10,241 nt of DNA, taken from assembly GCA_013202185.1 (NCBI GenBank), contig JABMSA010000183.1, positions 1 to 10,241 of the forward strand, given 5' to 3'. This DNA comes from Planctomycetota bacterium. Lineage in GTDB: Bacteria; Planctomycetota; PUPC01; JABMSA01. The notes below the pieces were generated by a model. That model saw only the letters and a program-made list of their open reading frames with translations, searched no databases and was not told the DNA's origin. Each line of letters opens with the position of its first letter. The stretch's first letter is position 1. Below, piece by piece: positions 1 to 8,900 of the stretch. The translations under genes were made by a program, and so were the position numbers.

Positions 1-1
1 A

Positions 2-2692
2 ACCGGCGGCATGAGCGGCAGCACCGGTGGCTGCAAGTTGACGGAGCAGGCCGAGAAGGCGCGGAGCGGCCGTGCCGGCGCGCGGCTGCCTTACTCCGAG
101 AATTTGGCCGAGATTAACAAGCAGGCGCGGCCTATCGCCGAGCTACCAACCGTTCTTCTGAAAGGGTTTAGGGGGGAAGAGCCTGAGGTGCCCCCGCTGG
201 CGATAACCAAAGGGCACGGCACACTGCCCGGCGGAAAGTCGCTCGGCAGGCTGTTTGACGACCGGGCCCAACCTGACGCGGATGAATCGCGCCGCTCGTC
301 AAACTCGTATACCTTGGGCAAGGCCGAAAAGTCGAAAAAACAACTTGCCCGCAAGCCGCCGCCACGACCCGGCAAAGCCTCGGCAGAAGGGTGGGCGGTT
401 ATTGACGGTCCCGTCCCAGAGGGAGGCGAGAGGCGGACCGTAAGGCTGAAGAGGTCCATAGACGGCGAGGAAAACGGCAGACAAAGAGAACTACTTCGCC
501 GTCCCCGCCCCGAGCAGCCCGGGACTGTTCCGAAGGCATTCGGTGAGACAACAATCGGTTATAAGGACATGGCCGATTACAAATCGGACATCGCGCGCGG
601 CGGCGCCGGCAGGCACGGCGGGGCTGACGCTTCTGTCATGTGGTCCGACGGGAGTGTCGCTTTCGATCCTCCCCAAGCCTCCGAAACGCCACCGCGCCAA
701 AGCGAAAAAAAGAAATCCGGCGGCCTTTTCGGCTTTTTGGGAAAGAAGCGCTCGGATTATCGTATGGCCCGGAAAGTCTCCCCAAAAGACGGCCGGCTTG
801 ACGAGTTCGGCATACCGAGTGAGCAGGCGCCCTGGGGCCAAGAGGCCGGCGTGGCCGTCCGTGGCAAGCGCGGGCACATGGCAGGCGTTATAGATGTACT
901 CTCGTTGCCCAACACTCGCACCGGCGAAGTCGCACACGACCGAGAAAGGGAGTTCGACGGCGAGTTTGGAAGAACGCTCGCGTGGGAAACCGCGCCGGGA
1001 CGCGCTGCCAGAACTTTGTCCATAATCCGCGGGTATTTGGATGGCCGGAACGTTACTGAGTTTGGCGGGCTGTTCCTCGATGCCGAGGGACTGCACAAGC
1101 AAAGAATCGCCGAGCTTGTCTGGCACAAAGACAGGGCCGCCGACAAGGGCCGCGCCGACGAACCCGACGATGCCCCCGCTTTTGTCAAGCTCTCGCCTGA
1201 TGAAGCGCTGACACAGGACGCCCGCAAGCAGGCGAATGCGCCGGTGGATGCCCTCACAACCGACACCGAGAGCAAGCCGGAGCTTACCGTCGAGGAAGAG
1301 CTGCCCGATGATGAACCGATGCCCCCCGCGGTCTTCAAGCTCGTCCCCGTTAATCCGTTCGTGATGACCGGCAAGGATCGTTTCTCGACTTTCGCTCTGG
1401 ACGTGGACACGGCCTCTTACGCGCTGGCCCGCAGTTACATCCGGCGCGGATACCTCCCGCCGGCCGGGTCGGTGCGGATGGAAGAATTTGTGAACGCGTT
1501 CGACTACAACTACCCGAAGCATACCGAAAACGTATTCACCGTTCACGCCGAGGGGATGCCTTCGCCGTTCGGGCGCGGGCTGGTGCTGCTGAAGATCGGC
1601 GTGCAGGGGCGTGCGCTCGGCCGCGAAGGCCGCAAGCCGGCCCACCTCGTGTTTGTTGTCGATGCCTCCGGCTCGATGGCCCGGCCCGACCGCCTCCCGC
1701 TGGTGCAGCACGGGCTGGCGCTCCTCGCCGAGCAACTGGGCGAGCGCGACCGGGTGTCGCTGGTGACCTTCGGCAGCGGCGCCACCCTGCTGCTGCAGGG
1801 CGCGCCGGCCGCCGACAAACCGCGCATGCTCGCCGCCGTGAACTCCATCCGATGCGGCGGCTCGACCAACCTCCTCCAAGGCGTGGAGCTTGGCTATGCG
1901 GTGGCCGCCCGAGAATTCCGGGCAGGCGAGATCAACCGCGTGATCCTGTGCTCCGACGGCATGGCCAACATCGGCCTCACCGACGCCGACGACATGCTCG
2001 GGCAGGTCGAGGCCTTCAAGAAACAGGGCATCAGCTTCACGAGCATCGGATTCGGCACGGGCAGCTACAACGACGAACTGCTGGAGAAACTCGCCAACAA
2101 GGGCGACGGCACTTATGCGTTCATTGCATCGCGCAGCGAAGCCCGGCGAGTGTTCGTCGACCAGATGGCAACCCTCCAGACCATCGCCGGCGACGCCAAG
2201 ATTCAGGTCGAGTTTGACCCCGCGCGCGTGCGGCGCTACCGCCTGGTCGGCTACGAGAACCGCGACGTGGCCGACAAGGATTTCCGCAACGACGCAATCG
2301 ACGCCGGCGAGGTCGGCAGCGGTCAATCGGCCACGGCCCTATACGAGCTGGAGCTGCTCGGGCCCGCAAAGGGCTGCAAGCCCCGCGACCTGGGCACGGT
2401 TTACGTGCGTTACCGCAACCTCGACACCAACAAGATCGAAGAGATCTCGAGCCGCCTCGAGAGCAGCCTGATCCGTCGGCAGACGGTGCGGGCCGCCCCG
2501 CGGCTTTACCTCGCGGCAGCAGCAGCAGAGCTTGCCGAAATCCTCCGGCAAAGCGAACACGCCCAAGGCGGAAGCCTCGACAGCGTGAAGAGCATAGTAG
2601 AACACGTGGCCGCCGAGCTGCCGCTCGATCAGCGAGTAAGCGAACTGCTGAACCTTGCAACCCGTGCCAGGGGCCTGCCCAGGGCACAGTGA
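2..2692 (+). CDS. vWA-domain protein of the YfbK type, 5' end off-window
   Basis: Recognised as a von Willebrand factor A protein of the YfbK family. Residue numbers count from the first ATG in the window (position 11). Residues about 448-510 match the YfbK N-terminal region (NPF..TGKDRFSTFALDVDTASY). The vWA domain spans about 545-720 and has a complete MIDAS: DASGS at 551-555, T619 in GGSTN and D649 in CSDGM. Residues about 720-893 match the YfbK-type C-terminal region. Such domains bind protein ligands through a divalent metal; the partner is unknown. Residues 1-447 are basic, low in complexity and unrecognised. The frame is open to the window edge (upstream codons read T-G-G), no ribosome binding site precedes the ATG, and no signal peptide or membrane helix follows it. 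The real start, probably with an export signal, is therefore likely upstream. The domain call is firm; cellular role and start are not. Confidence 0.9.
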   Translation, partial: TGGMSGSTGGCKLTEQAEKARSGRAGARLPYSENLAEINKQARPIAELPTVLLKGFRGEEPEVPPLAITKGHGTLPGGKSLGRLFDDRAQPDADESRRSSNSYTLGKAEKSKKQLARKPPPRPGKASAEGWAVIDGPVPEGGERRTVRLKRSIDGEENGRQRELLRRPRPEQPGTVPKAFGETTIGYKDMADYKSDIARGGAGRHGGADASVMWSDGSVAFDPPQASETPPRQSEKKKSGGLFGFLGKKRSDYRMARKVSPKDGRLDEFGIPSEQAPWGQEAGVAVRGKRGHMAGVIDVLSLPNTRTGEVAHDREREFDGEFGRTLAWETAPGRAARTLSIIRGYLDGRNVTEFGGLFLDAEGLHKQRIAELVWHKDRAADKGRADEPDDAPAFVKLSPDEALTQDARKQANAPVDALTTDTESKPELTVEEELPDDEPMPPAVFKLVPVNPFVMTGKDRFSTFALDVDTASYALARSYIRRGYLPPAGSVRMEEFVNAFDYNYPKHTENVFTVHAEGMPSPFGRGLVLLKIGVQGRALGREGRKPAHLVFVVDASGSMARPDRLPLVQHGLALLAEQLGERDRVSLVTFGSGATLLLQGAPAADKPRMLAAVNSIRCGGSTNLLQGVELGYAVAAREFRAGEINRVILCSDGMANIGLTDADDMLGQVEAFKKQGISFTSIGFGTGSYNDELLEKLANKGDGTYAFIASRSEARRVFVDQMATLQTIAGDAKIQVEFDPARVRRYRLVGYENRDVADKDFRNDAIDAGEVGSGQSATALYELELLGPAKGCKPRDLGTVYVRYRNLDTNKIEEISSRLESSLIRRQTVRAAPRLYLAAAAAELAEILRQSEHAQGGSLDSVKSIVEHVAAELPLDQRVSELLNLATRARGLPRAQ
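1352..2692 (+). other. Conserved YfbK-like core of the vWA protein
   Basis: This is the part of the gene under clear protein constraint: YfbK N-terminal region, vWA domain with all MIDAS residues, and YfbK-type C-terminal region. G/C strongly dominates the third codon position. A hand count over 80 codons from position 1661 gives only 7 ending in A or T, against 30 of 80 in positions 257-496 of the same frame. The boundary is therefore supported both by family similarity and by codon use. Confidence 0.75.
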
Positions 2693-2788
2693 CAAATGGC
2701 AGGTGCCGCCCGGTTGTTACAAACCTGTTACGAACCTTCGCGGCGGCTGACGTTACAATTAGATAGAAGCGGCGGGCGTGCCATCGTA

Positions 2789-2811
2789 GAGACGAGCCGG
2801 TGGCTCGTCTC
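2789..2811. repeat. Perfect 10-bp inverted repeat with 3-nt loop
   Basis: GAGACGAGCC, then the loop GGT, then GGCTCGTCTC: ten consecutive complementary pairs, seven of them G:C. The 3' arm is followed by AGATGTTACA rather than a T run, so it is not a standard intrinsic terminator. It lies 58 bases before the start codon of the giant gene. It could be an mRNA hairpin that attenuates or protects the downstream transcript, a binding site for a dimeric regulator, or one copy of a dispersed REP-like element. The sequence alone does not decide between these. Confidence 0.6.
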
Positions 2812-2855
2812 AGATGTTACATGCGGATACTTCTTTGGCACAAGATCACTTCAGC

Positions 2856-2862
2856 AAGAGGA
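2856..2862 (+). promoter_or_regulatory. Ribosome binding site of the giant gene
   Basis: AAGAGGA ends seven bases before the ATG at 2870, a good Shine-Dalgarno core at normal spacing. Together with the signal peptide that starts at that ATG, it decides the start in favour of 2870 over the in-frame ATG at 2696, which lies three bases after the previous stop and has no such site. Confidence 0.6.
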
Positions 2863-2869
2863 TCGGACA

Positions 2870-2947
2870 ATGAAAACACATCATAGTTCAGCAACTCGGG
2901 TTTTCGGAATCGTCCTGGCGATCGCAATCGCGCAGTGCGCCGATGCG
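2870..2947 (+). other. Signal peptide of the giant protein
   Basis: Residues 1-26: a short n-region with K2 and R10, a hydrophobic core from V11 to A21 (VFGIVLAIAIA), and a cleavage motif A24-D25-A26 before A27. C23 is preceded by Q, which does not fit a lipobox, so cleavage by signal peptidase I is more likely than lipoprotein processing. Confidence 0.75.
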
Positions 2948-5900
2948 GCGGATGCAGAGGTGGGCCAGGCGCAATTCGCCCGGCAGGCCCCCGTGCAGGC
3001 CGAGCCGCAGCCGCTGCCCGACCTCGTGGCACCGCTCGATCCCGAGGAAGTGAAGGTCACAGACGTTCGCCTCAAGGGCCGCATCGAGGGGCGCAACATC
3101 ACGTTTTCGCTGGAGCTTACAGCCACGACCAAGAAGAGCAACGTCGAGATACCCCTGGTCCTTGGCGGCGTGGTGCTGGACAATGTCAAGAAGTCTACCG
3201 ACAAGCGCCGGATGCGATACGACCCCGGCACGAAAACATATTTCATGAAATGGGACCGGCGCGGGGTGCACGAGGCGGCCATTACGTTTGCCGCCCGGCC
3301 CAGCCTCGTCGAGAACGGCCCGTGGCGCCAATGCCTCTTTTCGATACCGTCGTCGCAGGTCCGCGAGCTGGAGCTTAGGGCCGACCGCACCGACCTCGAG
3401 ATACTATTCCCCGGGGCGTTGCGCGTGGTGCGCAGCGTGGAAGACGACGAGCTTGCCATCACGGCGATCCTCGGCACCGGGCTGCCGTTTGCGGTAGTGT
3501 GGAAACCGCAGGTCGCCGAACTCGATGCAAAGCTCGTGCTCACCGGCGAGGCCAATACCATCGCCACGGCCGGAGCGGGCGCGATGAGGCTCGACACTCT
3601 TTTCGCTTTTGACATCGCACAGGGCAAGCTCACTGAGATGGAGTTTGCGGTGCCCGCGTCGCTGAGCGTTACGCAGGTGCGCGGCAGGCAGATTCGCGAT
3701 TGGCGCATCACAAAAGACGGCGACGCACAGAAGCTCGCCGTTATCCTCAACCGCCCGCAAACAAAGGAATACGGCCTCCAGGTGCTCTCGGAGATGGCAC
3801 TGCCCGCGTTCCCCGCAGCCATTTCCCTGCCGCTGATAAGCCCGCAAAACGCCCGCACCGGCGGACACCTCGCCATCGGCACCAACAGCGCCATTCATCT
3901 TCTCGTCGACAAGACCAGCGGCCTGTCGCAAGTTGACGCGTCGGCTTTCCCGCGCATCCTGCTCGATCGCGAGCATCCCCGGCGCCTCCCCACCGCAAAG
4001 GCCTTTTGCTATTCCTACGCGGCACTGCCTTACCAACTGAGCCTTTCGCTCGACGACATCGTGCCCTCTTACGATGCGTCCGAACGACTGGTCATGACCG
4101 TTCGCGAGGATGACCTGACGGTGGACGTCGAGCTGGAACTGGACGTCCGCGACGCACCGATACGCAGCATTCTCATCGAGGTGCCGGCGGGCATCGCCGT
4201 GGCCGACGTCTCGGGCGCGGACGTGGAGAAGGATGACTACAGCGTTCGCGAGCCAGCCGGAGACGAGGGCGTGCAGGAGGTGGACGTCCGCCTGCGCCGG
4301 CCCCTGCTCGGCCGCACGCTCGTTAAGATGCGCCTCGAGCTGGGCAAGAGCCCGCTCGACAACCAGGAGACATTCGCCGGGCTGTCGGTACGCGGGGCGA
4401 AGAACGAACGCGGCTACATTGTTGTTGTTGCCGAGAAAGGCGTGGAGCTTGATCCGCCCGCGCAGACCGGGCTGCGCGAAGTACACACCGGCTCGGTGCC
4501 GATGCTGGTGCCCGACGCGCAATATGCGTATCGGTTCCGCAGCGGGGGCTGGTCGCTGGCGCTGACGTCTCACAAGGAGCCGTCGAGCGTGGGCGTCGAG
4601 GGGTTTCACCTGGTTTCGGTTGGCGACGGTGTGCTGTATGGGAGCGTAGCGCTCACGTATTTCATTACCGGCGCCCCGATCGACGAGCTTTATTTCCGCC
4701 TGCCGAAGGAACTCGGGGATGTCGAGTTTGTTGGGCGCGACGTGAGCCGATGGAGCAACGAAGACGAACGCTGGACAGTGAAGCTGCAGCGCAAGATCGT
4801 GGGCGATTACAACCTCGGCATCACTTACAACCAGCGCTACGAGGACGGCGGCAGAGTGCTCATCGGAGGCGTGGAGTGCGACCGAGTTGAAACGCAAACC
4901 GGCTACATAGTCGTCGGCAGCCACCTCAACGTCGAGCTGACACCCGGCGGCCCCACCGGCGAGAACCTCCTCGCGATCAAGCGAGACGAAGTGCCCGCCC
5001 ACTACAGGCTGCTCGTGAACGCCCCGATCCTGAAAACATACAAGTACGTAGACGCCCCCCACCGCCACTCGCTTACCATAACCGCTTACGAGCACACCGC
5101 GCTGCTGGCGGCGGTTGTAGAGGTGATGGAGCTGAGCACCGACGTCGACGTGCGCGAAGACGGCGAAACGGAATCGGTTACGACGATCCGCTACAAGGTG
5201 AAAAACTCATCCAGGCAGTTCCTCGGCCTCTCGATACCCGAGGGCGCGCCCGTGTGGAGCTCCCATATCATCGAGCAGGGCCCCAGGGGCGCCGAGCGGC
5301 GCGTCCGCGTGACTGCCTCATACGACAAGGACTCGGGTCTGTTGATGATCCCGCTGCCGCGCTATCGCGACCCGAACAGGCCCGCGACCGTCGAGCTTGA
5401 GTACGGATTCACGCACAAGAAGCTCGGCTGGTCGGGGGTCTTCACGCTGGTCGCGCCCAAGAATCAGATTCGATCAACCTTCGCAAACTGGCACATAACG
5501 GCGCCCAGAGATTGGGCGATTCTGCCCGGCAGCGGCGCCGGCGCGAACATGGTTCCCGAGATCCGCAATGTGAGGCAGGGCGACATTTCGGTCCTGATGC
5601 GAAGCGTGCTCTCGAGTTGGTCGTCGGCCGCCTATTGGCTGAGTCGCACCGACGCACCCTTCTACGCCGGCAGTGTGGTGATCGCATTGTTGCTGCTGGT
5701 GCTGCTCAAGCGCAGATTGGTGCCGCACGCGCTCGTGGTTGTGGGCTTGGCAGTGCTGATCATCGTCGGGTTGTATGCCACTGGCGCCCCCCACTTCGCG
5801 GCAGGCGCTGGGCAGTCCGACCAGTTGAGGACGTTGCGATTCACGCAGGTGCTCGGCACGGACTACGAATCTCCGCTGGAAGTATCGGCGTGCATCGTGC

Positions 5901-8900
5901 CCGCATGGCGCTCGAACGCCACGTTCATGGGCTCGGCAGTTATACCTGTCGCTTCGATCGCATGTTTGATTATTGCAGCCGGCACGCAACGCAGGCAACT
6001 GCGCAGGGCACTTGCGGCGCTCGGCTTCGCCGGGCTGGTGTGTGCTGCCGGCCGGTTTTCGGTATTTGTGCTGCCGCTGAGCCACTTGTTCACCTGGGGC
6101 CTGCCGGCGCTCGCAGCGCTGTGGTTCGTTGTGCGGGTGTTGGTGCGCCGCCCGGCCGCCGCGCGGGTGCCCTCTGCGGCTGCGGCGCTCCTGCTTGTTC
6201 TTTCATTCATAGCCACCGGTTGCAGCACCACGCCCGCAGTACCGCCGAGGGTCCACGCGATGCTCGTCGAAATGGAGCGGGTAGAGTGCCAACTGACCGC
6301 CGAGAAGGACTCGATGGCCGTCGACATGAAGCTGCTGCTCGATGTGAAGAAACCCATGCGTTTTCCCGTGGCGAAAACTTCCGCAATTCTGCTCTCCAAA
6401 GATCAACTGACAAAAGACATCAGCATAAAGGTAGAGGACGGTTACTACGTGTTGGCGATCAGGAAAAAGGGCCGGCACGAGATCGACCTCAAGCTGGTGA
6501 GCCCGCTGCCGAAAGCCGACGACGACGGCCGCCGAGCGTTCAGCATACACGTTCCCGTAGCACTCACAAACGAGGTGCGGCTAACCGTGCCCGAGCCCGG
6601 CATGCAGATCGAAGCGCCCACCGCAATCAGGCTCACACGCGAAGAAAAGGAAGGCTCGACGATCGCCCGCGCGATACTCGGCCCGGGCGACGACGCCGCA
6701 TTCATCTGGAAGCCGCGAGCACGGCAGGTGGAGCTTGAGACAACAACTTTCTTCTCAAAGGTAACCAGCGTGATGCTCTTCGACACGGGGCTCGTCGAGG
6801 GGCGGCATCGGGTTCATTTCCAGATAGCCCAGGGCGAGCTGAAGGACATCCAGGTGACGATTCCGGAAGGCATGACCGTTACCGCGGCAGAGGGCGAGGG
6901 CCTGGGAACGTGGCGTTTCGACCCCGCCAAACGCCTGCTCGAGGCCAAGCTGTCGGCCGCCGCACGCGACGAATACGTCCTCACGGTCACCACTCAGATC
7001 TCGGCCGAAGGCACGCCCTACTCGGCGGCCATCGGCGCGCTCCAGGTGGAAGATGCCCCCGCGCAGGGCGGCAGCCTTGGCATCGCAACCGCTGCAACCG
7101 CCTACATTGCGGTGACGGATCACCCGCAGAAAATGAACGTCGACGATTTCGCGCGCGATGCCGCCGCACTGCTCGCCTCGTGGCCGGCCGTAAAGCCAGC
7201 GGACATCCGCCATGCATATCGCGTTGTCAAGGCCGACAAGCCCCTCGCCGTCGACGTCATGGAGGTACAGCCCGAAATCCGCACGCGCGAGAATTCGGTG
7301 TTTGACATCGCCGACGACCGCCTGGTGTACAACTGCGAGCTGATGATCGAGATCGCCAAGGCGGGTGTGTTTTCGGTGGTGCTGGCCCTGCCCGACGGAT
7401 ACGACATCGACGCGCTCGGCGCCGCCCAGATAAGCCATTGGGATGAAAACGACGCCGGCGGGCTGCGCCGCACCGTGCAGGCGCATTTCAAGAGCCGCAC
7501 ACTCGGCCAGGTCGCACTCAAGCTCGCCCTCAGCCGGCCGGAGGTCGAGCTGCCCCGCCAGATAACAGTGCCACGTGTAACCGTCGAAGGCGAGCTGAAG
7601 CACACCGGCCGCGTGCTCATTTCATCGGCCCGGGGCGTGCGGCTGCTCGTCAGCGGCAGGCAGGGCGTAAGCGAGCTGAACCCGGTCGACGAAGGCATTC
7701 GGCAACAGGGAACACTCGCCTTCAAGCTCCTAAAGCCCGACTGGCAGCTCACGGTGCAAACGGAGGTCCTCGAGCCGCGCGTCAACGTCGAGTTTCTTCA
7801 CGTGGCGAGGGTCACCGAGGGTTTCGTGCGGCACACGCACTACCTGCGCTACCGCCTCCACAATGCCGGCACAAAGGTCTTCGAGTTTCAGATGCCCGCA
7901 GAAGCCAGGGGAAAGCCACGGATCACCGGCCCCGACATCGCCCGGCGTGATGAAGTGGAAGGCCGGCCGGGACGCTGGCGCGTAGAGCTGGCACACAAGT
8001 GGTTCGACCGGCCATACCTGCTCAAGATCAACTACGAAACGCAGTTTGACCGTACCGCGGGCAAGGCGAGGATTCCGCCCGCCCGAGCGCTCGGCGCCGA
8101 CCTCCAGCGCGGCCACGTGGTGGTGTACGCAACGGACAGGGTGGAGCTGTCGACGCTTGTGGCGGGGCCGTCGTTGGAGGTACACGACGCCCGCAGCCTG
8201 CCGCGCGGGTTCGGCGCCGGCGACCTGTCGGGGGCGGCGTTCTGCTACCGGAGCAGCAGGCCCAACTGGGAGCTTTCGTTCTCGGCGACGCGCCACGATG
8301 CGGCGGCGCTCCTCGAGGCCAGAGTCAACCACACTTCAATCGTCACCGTCGTCAACGAGTTCGGCGAGAGCATCACACAGGTGAGGATGCAACTGAACGT
8401 GAACGACAAGCGCCACCTCGAGACCACCCTCCCGCCGGGCGCCGAGATATGGTCGCTGCTCGTGAACCGGCGCTCGATAACCCCCTCGAGAAAAGCGCCG
8501 ACAAACGGAAAGAACAACGCACTGCTCGTGCCGCTCGCGCAGGCGGCGTCGGGCGAGCTGCCCGTCGACGTCGAGCTGATCTACGCAATGCCGGCGGGCA
8601 ACGTCTGGCAGCCCAACAGCCAGATGTTCGACGGGCCGAAGTTCGACCTTCCGCTCAGGAACGTGTCGTGGCAGCTTTACATGCCCGAGACGTTCGAGTA
8701 CTTCGACTTCGGCGGCACGCTTACCGTCAACGAGGAGGTGCTGAATCGGAAGCAGATACTCCACTACGACATCAGCGCGTACGATCGCAAGGTGCAGGAC
8801 TTAAACGAGAAAGATATCGCGAAGGCGAAGAGCTACCAGGACCAGGCAAATCGCCTGGCGCAGCGGGGCGAGCAATACAAGGCCAGGCAGGCGTTCGAAA

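Larger units (their letters stand above)
2693..2869. promoter_or_regulatory. Intergenic spacer with GTTAC motif cluster, possible promoter/operator region
   Basis: This 177-bp stretch separates the vWA gene from the giant gene. GTTAC occurs four times on the + strand, at 2716, 2727, 2752 and 2816. The first two form a direct tandem repeat of an 11-mer, GTTACAAACCT then GTTACGAACCT, with one mismatch. A -10-like TACAAT lies at 2754-2759, but no convincing -35 box sits at the right spacing. The frame of the downstream gene is open through this region from an ATG at 2696. That extension has no ribosome binding site and would bury the signal peptide 58 residues in, so the spacer is read as non-coding. 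A regulatory role is inference. Confidence 0.35.

Noticed and set aside
706..712. A AAA AAG slippery heptamer, in frame, in the vWA gene
   Set aside because: It matches the -1 frameshift consensus and the shifted frame would stop near position 800. It lies in a lysine-coding stretch, has no stable hairpin at the usual distance downstream and no clear upstream Shine-Dalgarno stimulator, so chance is more likely.
491..2326. 611-codon open frame on the minus strand, antisense to the vWA gene
   Set aside because: Its translation is rich in H, R, A, V and G without domains, as expected from the complement of a GC-rich gene. The + strand carries the recognisable YfbK/vWA motifs over the same bases.
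2936..2938. C23 in the signal peptide of the giant protein as a lipoprotein cysteine
   Set aside because: The residue before it is Q, not A, G or S, and a good signal peptidase I site (ADA) follows directly.
3404..5095. 563-codon open frame on the minus strand inside the giant gene
   Set aside because: It lies opposite module A, whose protein-level match to module B proves the + frame is the coding one. Its translation shows no family features.
5512..6738. 408-codon + strand frame overlapping the membrane region of the giant gene
   Set aside because: The translation is arginine-, glycine- and histidine-rich and lacks domains; the overlapping frame carries the membrane helices and lipobox-like motif.
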